This document shows positions 56,179 through 61,990 of a DNA stretch of 61,990 nucleotides, piece by piece. Position numbers and translations under genes: made by a program. This stretch comes from a virus, in IMG/VR virus record IMGVR_UViG_3300037475_000049, positions 1-61,990 of that record; one strand, given 5' to 3'. Below the pieces are notes generated by a model. The model had not been told where the DNA came from. It did no database searches and was given only the letters and a program-made list of their open reading frames with translations. Numbering within the stretch: the stretch's first letter is position 1; each line of letters starts with the position of its first letter.

Positions 56179-56230
56179 CACAAAATGTTGTGGTTATTAG
56201 AACGGTACACCACTACCAGTAGTGTGTCAA
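56179..56230 (-). promoter_or_regulatory. Internal head-operon promoter with palindrome and operator-like motif
   Basis: TTGACA (56230-56225), a 17-nt spacer and TACCGT (56207-56202, weak). The spacer holds the palindrome CACTAC-CA-GTAGTG (56211-56224). CACAAAATGTTGTG (56179-56192), a relative of the genome's 14-bp motif, lies in the leader just before the ribosome-binding site of the gene at 56166. Confidence 0.5.
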
Positions 56231-56359
56231 GAACAGGCGCACCTTATTCCACCAGCGGATAAGCAGAGGTTCTTGGATTATGGCTGGAGGTGGAATAGGC
56301 GCGGCGGCTCGGGGAGCCCGCTTGTAAAACATGTTGTGCGCCATCCGATACCGATTCAT
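56213..56359 (-). CDS. Hypothetical protein, 48 aa
   Basis: ATG 56359 overlaps the upstream stop by one base. Basic N-terminus (MNRYRMAHNMFYKRAPRAA), a Pro-rich middle and a Trp-rich end. Its 3' end overlaps the promoter of the next gene. Not recognised. Confidence 0.4.
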   Translation of the reverse strand: MNRYRMAHNMFYKRAPRAAAPIPPPAIIQEPLLIRWWNKVRLFLTHYW

Positions 56360-56646
56360 CATCGGATGCCGTAGATAAACTGGAGCCCGTCCCCGCTATT
56401 GGCGGCATCCACCCACATTTCCCCTAGGTCGTACATGGCGATATCAGCCACAGGCCAAGTAACATAGGCGTCTCCCGGCAAAATGACGACGCCTCTGGTG
56501 GCACTAACGGTTTTGCCCCCTAGGTAGACGCCCCCTTGATTTGTGGCGAATGGCTGGAAGGTGATCCAATTCGCCATCGTTTGCACGGACGCAACTCTCT
56601 GCCGTGTGCCCGCCGCTGCTACTGTTACGTTCCCGTCGTAGACCAT
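56359..56646 (-). CDS. Small beta-rich virion protein, 95 aa
   Basis: Beta-strand-rich (GNVTVAAAGTRQRVASVQTM, GGVYLGGKTVSATRGVVILP) and ending in LQFIYGIR. Resembles small capsid- or portal-associated proteins. Next to a similar gene at 56657. Role inferred from location. Confidence 0.5.
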   Translation of the reverse strand: MVYDGNVTVAAAGTRQRVASVQTMANWITFQPFATNQGGVYLGGKTVSATRGVVILPGDAYVTWPVADIAMYDLGEMWVDAANSGDGLQFIYGIR

Positions 56647-56656
56647 AATGCGCCTC

Positions 56657-56953
56657 TCAACAAATCAGCGTTATACGCAATTTTTGATTGTTCGTCCCCA
56701 GGAACCAAAACTCATCGGCATTGCTGATAACCGCCTGGAAAGCCCCGATGATAACAGAGGCGTCAAGCGTGGCTGTGTTTGGCGTGATCGTTCCTGCGTA
56801 GGAACTCGTTGTTAGCCCCGTCAGGCCGAAGTACGCGATAGCATTGCCGATGTCGCTCTCAATGCGCATGTAATAGAACGGCGTGCGCGTGGTCGTGCAT
56901 TGGACTGGCGTGCTGGTGCCAGCGAGGGTAATTGTTAACTGAATCAGTGCCAT
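56657..56953 (-). CDS. Small beta-rich virion protein, 98 aa
   Basis: Alternating strands (LIQLTITLAGTSTPVQCTTT, PFYYMRIESDIGNAIAYFG). Directly follows the portal gene. Possible decoration or stopper-like protein; not recognised. Confidence 0.5.
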   Translation of the reverse strand: MALIQLTITLAGTSTPVQCTTTRTPFYYMRIESDIGNAIAYFGLTGLTTSSYAGTITPNTATLDASVIIGAFQAVISNADEFWFLGTNNQKLRITLIC

Positions 56954-58864
56954 TTAGCTTGACTCCTTCATCACTAGCCGGGGCGCTTCTCCCCCTGATG
57001 CCTTGCGCCCAGCGCTTGAAATATTCATACCCAGGCCCATTTGCTGTTCTGCCTGAAGCCTCTCCGAGATAGTTCCGGCAGGCGCTTCCCCAACGTTCGG
57101 AATCCCCAATTTTTCCAATAAGGTCCAGTGGTCGAGAAGTCCAGCACGCGACAACTGCAAGTACATCATCTTCTCTTCCATCTCCGACGCCGATAGCAGA
57201 GATCCCGGAGCAATGTGGTACGTGAAACGTCGCAGGTATTCGCGGGACCGTTCATAGCGGGGCATGGGCCCGCGCAATAGCGCATCGGGAGAAACCACGC
57301 CGCGTTCGTCAAAATCTTCGTCGTGGACGAAATCGGGGATCATACTGCCCGGATCGAAGTCGAAATCCTCGAATGTGGCTCCATCGGGACCCAGAATTGT
57401 CAGACGCTTCGGAAGATCGTAGAACTGTGCGAAGTTGTAGGCCGTCATCATGCCGAACTCGCGCATAACGGCTTCTATGGCTCGCGAACGACCGCGAACG
57501 CTGGGGGACATCGCTTCCATCACCTTTTCGATAGTCCCTGCGCTCGGCATCTGATTCAGCCGCATCATCTGGCTGAGATCGCGGACGCCAGAGAGCATGT
57601 CCATCTCGTTCGAATCAAGCTCCAACGACTTGAAAATGGTGTCCGGAAGAGGATTCGGGTAGACAATCTGAATACCTTTGCCCATCATCGGGTTTTGCTG
57701 GAGCTTCAGGCCCGATTTGCGGGTGTCGATGCGGTCCATCGCCTGCCGGGACGTGCTGTTTTTGTCCGCGATGAGGTCAGGTCGAGCCATTTTCTCAGTC
57801 CAGTCGTCAATGACACGCAATTTCTTGTCATACGACTTCTGGAGCGGCAAAAGATCCCACAGAGGCGCTTTCCCTAGCCAAGTCCACGGCCAATCGTCCA
57901 AAGTCAGCTTACAAACAGGGAAAAGGCCATGCCAGTAGATGCTAGGACCGTCGTAGAGCACTGCATCGGAGGTAAAAACGATGCAGCGCTTGCGGGGATA
58001 GAGCAATTCACCCTTATGGACGATGTAGGACCAGTTGGTTTTGGGCTCTCCGCGCTCATTCGTTTCGCCCATGACGCGCGGGGTTGTGCCTTCGTGCCGC
58101 CGCGTGTCCGTAATGTACATTTCGTACAGGTCCACGGTGGGGATGCGCGGCAATTCTTTGGCTGGCTTGTCGTCGCCGAACAAACGGGCGCGGAAAGGGC
58201 TCGACATCGCCTCAAAAACGCGGCCAGCGCGGGTATTTTTTAAACCCGTGATCGCGGAACCGTCCCGATCCGCGTGAATACGGTTCTTTTTGCTAGGGTA
58301 GAGGCCGCGAACGTAGTTTACGCTGCGGGAGCGCCGGATGATGACGCCCATTGCCGTCTGGATGGTGGAATTATCGGCTGGACGGATAGGGATGACATCG
58401 CGGGGATCTTCGGCGGAAAGGTCCAAATCCTCCGTGTCTTCGTTGTAAAACGGGTGAATCCAGCCCGTGCCACCGACTAGATAGTATTTGATCCCCTCCG
58501 CAAAGCGCATGTCGATCTGGCGCTGGGTGTACCATGCGCTCGATAGCTTGCCGAAGATTTCCGCGTTCTTCTCAAAGCGCTTGTTGTAGGTTCGGAACTC
58601 CCAGAAGGGCTTAACGTCCGTCATTAACGCTGCAAGGTCGTTGGCGATCTTGCCGATGTGATTGGAGGTGGTGGTTGAGAGCGTAGAGGACCGCATTTCG
58701 CGGCCTTTGCCCATAATGGCGGCTATGCACTCATCAATGCGGTCGTAACCCTCTTGAGCCTTGAGAAACGCTGATCCTTCCTCCAGGGCTTCTGTAGCCC
58801 ATTCGAGGATGCGAAATTCGTTCGATTCGTCCGTAGTGGAAGGGATCGGCGGTTGATAGGCCAC
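56954..58864 (-). CDS. Portal protein (P22 gp1-like), 636 aa
   Basis: The size, the helical N-terminus (STLSTTTSNHIGKIANDLAA, LMTDVKPFWEFRTYN) and the central region (GGTGWIHPFYNEDTEDLDL, EDPRDVIPIRP) match portal proteins of podoviruses with large P22-like portals. The C-terminal clip/crown part contains YNFAQFYDLPKRLTILGPDG and is helical at the end. It forms the dodecameric DNA gate and docks the terminase. Gene order terminase-portal-scaffold-coat supports this. Confidence 0.85.
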   Translation of the reverse strand: MAYQPPIPSTTDESNEFRILEWATEALEEGSAFLKAQEGYDRIDECIAAIMGKGREMRSSTLSTTTSNHIGKIANDLAALMTDVKPFWEFRTYNKRFEKNAEIFGKLSSAWYTQRQIDMRFAEGIKYYLVGGTGWIHPFYNEDTEDLDLSAEDPRDVIPIRPADNSTIQTAMGVIIRRSRSVNYVRGLYPSKKNRIHADRDGSAITGLKNTRAGRVFEAMSSPFRARLFGDDKPAKELPRIPTVDLYEMYITDTRRHEGTTPRVMGETNERGEPKTNWSYIVHKGELLYPRKRCIVFTSDAVLYDGPSIYWHGLFPVCKLTLDDWPWTWLGKAPLWDLLPLQKSYDKKLRVIDDWTEKMARPDLIADKNSTSRQAMDRIDTRKSGLKLQQNPMMGKGIQIVYPNPLPDTIFKSLELDSNEMDMLSGVRDLSQMMRLNQMPSAGTIEKVMEAMSPSVRGRSRAIEAVMREFGMMTAYNFAQFYDLPKRLTILGPDGATFEDFDFDPGSMIPDFVHDEDFDERGVVSPDALLRGPMPRYERSREYLRRFTYHIAPGSLLSASEMEEKMMYLQLSRAGLLDHWTLLEKLGIPNVGEAPAGTISERLQAEQQMGLGMNISSAGRKASGGEAPRLVMKESS

Positions 58865-59265
58865 TACTTATCCTCATGGCCGCGACCACTGCCACGGTCA
58901 AACCAAGCGCGTTCGCTGCGGGTGCCTGTGGCCTTCTCGATTTTCTCCAGTGAGCGGAGATTACGCGCCTCGAATCGCTCATAGCCCATACGGGCATAGC
59001 GTTCCGGGATCGGCACGTCATTACGCGCGGTGAATTTGATGTCACCGCTTCCCGGATGACGCCAAACCACCGCCGCCTCGGAGGGATGACAAGGGAGCCC
59101 GGTATCGGGAGCCTTCCCTCTAAGGTCAATGGCTTTTGTCTGGATTTCGGCGATATGGCCCCGGTCGAGGTCCCAATGGATCACCTTCTTTCCCAGTAAG
59201 TGACTGTTGGTCTGGGCATCGCCCACAATCTCAAACCCGCACTCGCATTGTGCAACGAATGGCAT
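58864..59265 (-). CDS. Hypothetical protein, 133 aa
   Basis: Start ATG 59265 overlaps the previous stop (TAATG), with GAGG upstream. Begins MPFVAQCECGFEIVGDAQTN, with a Cys pair. A beta-rich centre (EAAVVWRHPGSGDIKFTARN) and a charged tail follow. It sits directly upstream of the portal gene. Not recognised. Confidence 0.55.
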   Translation of the reverse strand: MPFVAQCECGFEIVGDAQTNSHLLGKKVIHWDLDRGHIAEIQTKAIDLRGKAPDTGLPCHPSEAAVVWRHPGSGDIKFTARNDVPIPERYARMGYERFEARNLRSLEKIEKATGTRSERAWFDRGSGRGHEDK

Positions 59266-59507
59266 TAGCGAAGCCTCATATTGGACCAAGCCAAAACGTA
59301 TTCGTTGTCGAGGAATAGTTGACACAGGGCATCATAGGACCAGTTATCTGGCAGGGGCGTTGATTCCTGTCCCGTTAGAATGTATCTCGCAAGAGCGCTT
59401 TTCAGCCCATAAAGACTTCCAAAATGTTCGATTGCGTTATTTGAGCTTAACTGATTTTGAAACCACCAATTAAGAGCATCTTGTAGGCTTGGATTTGTAG
59501 AGGTCAT
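59265..59507 (-). CDS. Hypothetical protein, 80 aa
   Basis: ATG 59507 overlaps the preceding stop. Helical, Trp/Tyr-rich (QDALNWWFQNQLSSNNAIEH). Second gene of the head operon. Role unknown. Confidence 0.5.
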   Translation of the reverse strand: MTSTNPSLQDALNWWFQNQLSSNNAIEHFGSLYGLKSALARYILTGQESTPLPDNWSYDALCQLFLDNEYVLAWSNMRLR

Positions 59508-59914
59508 CGCATCCCCGCCGCCGCTTCCGCCCACTCATTGACGCAATCCGTGAGGTAAGTACCAAAGTCCCGGCTATGGTCGAAGTGCCTCGTACGCAAG
59601 CGTTCCAGAACTTCAGGCCGGATCGTCATGCTGATGCCGTTGACCTTCACAGTCAGGAAACGGCGGATGATTTCGAGCACTTCGCCGGGGCCGTTGATAT
59701 TGCGGCCCAGCATGGTTTCGAGGTTGCGGCGCTGTGTGTCGGTGAAGTAGAGCGGCTTCGTAGCGTTGTAATCGACGCACTCAGAGAGGCGATTCGCCAG
59801 CAGTTCTTCGAGTTCGACGCCGTAGGTTTCCGACTCTTCGCGGTACTTCTTGAGCACTGCGTCGGAGAGGTCCAAGCGCAGCAAGATACTGGGAGCGGGC
59901 GTAGTGGCTGCCAT
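59504..59914 (-). CDS. Tandem ribbon-helix-helix-like DNA-binding protein, 136 aa
   Basis: Two segments each look like strand-helix-helix: ILLRLDLSDAVLKKYREESE ... LEELLANRLSECV near residues 9-47, and ISMTIRPEVLERLRTRHF ... FGTYLTDCVNEW near 93-130. A fused pair would act as a single-chain RHH dimer. It heads the head operon, immediately downstream of the paired 14-bp operator-like motifs (59947-59992). An autoregulatory repressor or late-gene regulator is likely. TAAGAT lies 8 nt before its ATG, so the mRNA may be leaderless. Confidence 0.5.
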   Translation of the reverse strand: MAATTPAPSILLRLDLSDAVLKKYREESETYGVELEELLANRLSECVDYNATKPLYFTDTQRRNLETMLGRNINGPGEVLEIIRRFLTVKVNGISMTIRPEVLERLRTRHFDHSRDFGTYLTDCVNEWAEAAAGMR

Positions 59915-59922
59915 TAGAAGTC

Positions 59923-59992
59923 ATCTTAGACTGGAAATGGTGCAAACGCAAGATATAGTGCCAAGTGGAACATTTGACCACTATATGTTGTG
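59923..59992. promoter_or_regulatory. Head-operon promoter with paired operator-like motifs
   Basis: Leftward promoter TTGCGT (59951-59946), 17-nt spacer, TAAGAT (59928-59923), ATG at 59914. CGCAAGATATAGTG (59947-59960) overlaps the -35 box. Its inverted partner CACTATATGTTGTG (59979-59992) lies 32 nt away, giving a dyad ATATAGTG/CACTATAT. Confidence 0.6.
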
Positions 59993-59994
59993 TA

Positions 59995-60855
59995 TTAATC
60001 GGAGTCTAGGATTTGCGCGAATCGTTCTTCCCAAGCGTCGAACAGCCCTTCGGCGGTGATGTCCATCGCTTGCCAGTTGCGGGGACCGCCTTCGCTGACT
60101 TCGACCTTCATGGTGTCGATATCCTCCCACTGCCAGTCATGGGCGGCGTAAATCGCTAAAAGCAGCGCCACTACGCGGTCATCGTGCTTGCCGAACTTGG
60201 CGCGTGCAGTTTCCGTCCACATCCAGTCATCGGCTTGGCAATCCGCCATTTCTTCGATGGTGAATGACGAATTGATGCGGATCTTGCGCTGGATGATGTG
60301 CTTCATTCCGCGCGTCCAGAGATCGCGACGGCTGCGCTCGTTCGACACCCAGCCCACGGTGTTGCGCCCCCGCTCTGGCGTCAGTGTATTGGCATAGCGG
60401 ATGGGCGTGTAGAGGTTGGTATAGCCGTACTTCGTGACCATGCGGCGCTGCGTTGGTTCTCCAGGTCCAGGCCACACTTCGATGATGGCGAGCGCTTGGC
60501 CATCCTCGTTGTTACCCGCGTAGAGCCGTCCCATAGCGTTTGCCACGTCACCAAGGTCTTCGGCGTCGATGGGAGCCGCATATTCCGCTGCCTGTACGTC
60601 AGGATGGCCGCTACGCCCAGCCCGGATGATCTGGATCACGCCATTGTCGATTTTATTGTCATCGGTCTTCTTCAGCCGCCGATCCCAGCCCACGATGCCG
60701 CGTGATGGGTCTACCCCCATGAAATACGTGGCTCCGGGTTGCGGTGTCTCGAAGATCAGGACCGTGCCTAGCGGATCGCGGATGAGTTCGCGTGTTTCGC
60801 TAGCGTCGATCAGTTTAACGTCGCCGCAAAACGGGATGTTGTAGAGATCACTCAC
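59995..60855 (-). CDS. terL: Terminase large subunit, nuclease half (separate gene)
   Basis: This 286-residue protein is the RNase H-like headful nuclease domain alone. It has ATYFMGVDPSRGIVGWD (first acidic strand), ALAIIEVWPGPGE (second acidic position) and FGKHDDRVVALLLAIYA (third). It cuts concatemeric DNA at packaging start and end. The ATPase domain is encoded by a separate gene (927 across the join to 61570), with a 49-residue and a 161-residue gene between. ATGA overlap with the 161-residue gene shows that they are co-translated. Confidence 0.85.
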   Translation of the reverse strand: MSDLYNIPFCGDVKLIDASETRELIRDPLGTVLIFETPQPGATYFMGVDPSRGIVGWDRRLKKTDDNKIDNGVIQIIRAGRSGHPDVQAAEYAAPIDAEDLGDVANAMGRLYAGNNEDGQALAIIEVWPGPGEPTQRRMVTKYGYTNLYTPIRYANTLTPERGRNTVGWVSNERSRRDLWTRGMKHIIQRKIRINSSFTIEEMADCQADDWMWTETARAKFGKHDDRVVALLLAIYAAHDWQWEDIDTMKVEVSEGGPRNWQAMDITAEGLFDAWEERFAQILDSD

Positions 60856-61337
60856 GCCGCTTCAGTTCGGTTATGAAGTTTACAGAAAGGATGAAGGGCA
60901 ACGCGCATTTCTCCGAACTCTTCGTCATGGATCATCTTGTGCCCAATAATCTTAGCGGAGCAGGTGCATTTTTGATCTAGGAAACTTTCCATAAGGGACT
61001 TAGCGCCGTCTATCTTGACCTGTACCATTTGCTCTAATGGAGTTTCAGCAGCCCACCCATGCGCCATGCGATAAGCTACCCTCTTTATCGTCTCAACATT
61101 TGGCGCATTGAGTTCTATGGACTCTTGCAAAGAAATAGGGACATGGGCGAAGAAAAACTCTCCATCGTTACGCTGTCCCATTAGTTGCCCAATAAGCCTA
61201 AGTGAACTGGGGTCCCTCTGTAGCCCATACCATTCCAAGTGCGTATACCACCGCTCTGGAGAGATCTTTTTAGTTATCTCTGGCGCAAGGCAAGCCGCCA
61301 GAACAGTGCCTAGGAAATCGCGTCTCGAAAGTTCCAT
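60852..61337 (-). CDS. Protein with Tat-like N-terminus, between the terminase halves, 161 aa
   Basis: Begins MELSRRDFLGTVLAACLA, a near-perfect twin-arginine signal (S-R-R-D-F-L-G) with a short hydrophobic stretch. The body is mixed alpha/beta, with a Cys pair and His residues (QKCTCSAKIIGHKMIHDEEF, HPFCKLHN) that could bind metal. Unknown family. Its place between the terminase halves, coupled to the nuclease gene, is unexplained. The RR motif may be fortuitous. Confidence 0.55.
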   Translation of the reverse strand: MELSRRDFLGTVLAACLAPEITKKISPERWYTHLEWYGLQRDPSSLRLIGQLMGQRNDGEFFFAHVPISLQESIELNAPNVETIKRVAYRMAHGWAAETPLEQMVQVKIDGAKSLMESFLDQKCTCSAKIIGHKMIHDEEFGEMRVALHPFCKLHNRTEAA

Positions 61338-61348
61338 AGAATCCGCTC

Positions 61349-61415
61349 AAAGCATCGCCCGAAATCGGTCGGAGGCCCGATCCATCCCCTGTGCCCCAGA
61401 GGTGGGCGATGCTTT
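61349..61415 (-). ncRNA. Three-way-junction RNA fold between the terminase halves
   Basis: A perfect 12-bp stem (AAAGCATCGCCC with GGGCGATGCTTT, 61415-61404 and 61360-61349) encloses two hairpins. These are CCTCTG/CAGGGG with a 5-nt loop and ATCGG/CCGAT with an 8-nt loop. It ends 11 nt before the ATG of the 161-residue gene, so it may control its translation. It is not a tRNA: no T-loop or anticodon arm of the right size. Confidence 0.5.
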
Positions 61416-61423
61416 CAACGGAT

Positions 61424-61573
61424 TCACGCCTGCTTGCCTAAAACCCAAAATACGATCTTGTGAAGGTATCCAGTCCAAAAAAGGATCTGAATGATCCCTG
61501 CCAACAGTAGCAAGAAACAGAGAATTTTAACATTCCTATCAATCACCCTGATGTTATCGTCAACCTTGCTCAT
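61424..61573 (-). CDS. Small membrane protein between the terminase halves, 49 aa
   Basis: ATG 61573 overlaps the terminase ATPase stop (ATGA). A charged N-terminus (MSKVDDNIRVIDRNVK) is followed by a membrane span (ILCFLLLLAGIIQILFW) and a basic tail. Function unknown. Confidence 0.5.
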   Translation of the reverse strand: MSKVDDNIRVIDRNVKILCFLLLLAGIIQILFWTGYLHKIVFWVLGKQA

Positions 61574-61990
61574 GCCGCGTCCTTCTCCCTCTCAAAATCA
61601 TAGAATAACGGCTGCTTAGCGCGATTGCGAAGCTCATCGAGCAATTCCGGGTCGAAAGCACTACGTTCGTTGTGCTGGAATGACTCCTCCGGGGTCGCGC
61701 AGTAATTCGAGAGGAAGAAGTTGAGCGAACCCGACTTGCGATACTCCTCCCGCATCGCTTCCCACCAGCAAAGTTGCTCTTTTGGCAGCATCACCTGTCG
61801 CCCGACGAACTCAGTGCTGGTTTCCCAGACCTTTTTGGCGTGCATAAGGCCGATTTCGCTGGGTTGCCAGTCAGGAGGCGGCGTTTTGCGGTATTTGCGC
61901 GGTTCTGCGTAGTACGGAGTGAAGCAATAGCGCCAGCGCTCCTTTTCCTGCTTGCGAACACTCTCTGTGAACTGATGCCACCAGTTTCCA
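61570..61990 (-). CDS. terL: Terminase large subunit, ATPase half (3' part)
   Basis: Continuation of the gene that starts at 927. From 61863 the same frame runs to a stop at 61570 and adds about 97 residues, including SNYCATPEESFQ and FDPELLDELRNRAKQP. The protein then ends at the expected inter-domain linker. Bases 61864-61990 duplicate 1-127. Confidence 0.88.
   Translation of the reverse strand, partial: GNWWHQFTESVRKQEKERWRYCFTPYYAEPRKYRKTPPPDWQPSEIGLMHAKKVWETSTEFVGRQVMLPKEQLCWWEAMREEYRKSGSLNFFLSNYCATPEESFQHNERSAFDPELLDELRNRAKQPLFYDFEREKDAA
61864..61990. repeat. second copy of the 127-bp terminal repeat
   Basis: Exact copy of bases 1-127, lying inside the terminase ATPase gene. See the entry at 1-127. 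Confidence 0.95.

Noticed and set aside
61349-61415. tRNA gene, from the cloverleaf-like fold
   Set aside because: The closing stem is 12 bp, there are only two inner hairpins and there is no T-loop or anticodon-sized arm.
60856-61572. Intein or simple intron in the terminase
   Set aside because: Each half has its own start and stop, the intervening genes are complete and coupled by ATGA overlaps, and no splicing motif was seen. Left open as a finding but not annotated as an intron.
1-61990. CRISPR arrays, rRNA or tRNA genes, insertion sequences
   Set aside because: No regularly spaced repeats, rRNA sequence, convincing tRNA or transposase was found on reading both strands.

Overview
This window is a complete, circularly assembled genome of a tailed phage. 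The first 127 bases recur exactly as the last 127 bases (1-127 = 61864-61990), so the unique length is 61,863 bp, and one gene (the terminase ATPase) runs across the join. The virion genes are a P22-like portal, scaffold, coat protein, neck adaptor, nozzle/beta-propeller protein and internal virion proteins. No tape measure, tube or sheath gene was seen, so a short-tailed (podovirus-type) particle is likely. Signal peptides of the form ...AFAQT / ...AFSQT and stacked He_PIG-type Ig repeats are common in Acidobacteriota (Solibacter-like) secretomes. A soil or sediment acidobacterial host is therefore possible, but this is inference only.

Layout. (1) 61573-59995 and 927-1, minus strand: terminase large subunit split into an ATPase gene and a nuclease gene, with two small genes and a strong RNA fold between the halves. 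(2) 3239-917, minus: small packaging-adjacent genes, including a DnaJ-type zinc protein and a KTSC protein, preceded by a terminator-like hairpin. (3) 3478-7701, plus: about 17 tiny early genes, many zinc-ribbon or single-membrane-span peptides, linked by ATGA/GTGA overlaps, followed by non-coding stretches rich in perfect hairpins. (4) 10049-8245, minus, and 10132-17607, plus: a divergent early switch with a ribbon-helix-helix repressor candidate, RusA, a zinc-ribbon recombination-type protein, a radical-SAM enzyme, an HNH/AP2 endonuclease and many small genes. A small minus-strand island (14298-15030) is embedded here. (5) 22112-17549, minus: lysis-like module (endolysin candidate, lipoprotein, holin-like and coiled-coil/TM proteins) plus a plus-strand multispan membrane protein. 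(6) 29559-22109, minus: four consecutive large proteins, each with an N-terminal signal peptide (two parallel beta-helix regions, LamG/DUF2341, collagen-like segment). (7) 29713-36410, plus: cassette of five glycosyltransferases, four methyltransferases and three small genes, running against the flanking genes. (8) 59914-36376, minus: virion operon, interrupted by one plus-strand HNH endonuclease at 50741.

Regulation. Several operon heads have a -10 box 6-8 nt before the start codon, implying leaderless mRNAs, while genes inside operons have good Shine-Dalgarno sequences. A 14-bp motif (CACTATATSTTGTG and close variants) occurs in five intergenic regions, often paired, and looks like the operator of a phage regulon. 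A tandem ribbon-helix-helix protein encoded next to one pair (59504-59914) is a candidate binder. No integrase, DNA polymerase, primase or helicase was recognised, so replication probably relies on the host. No tRNA or CRISPR array was seen.
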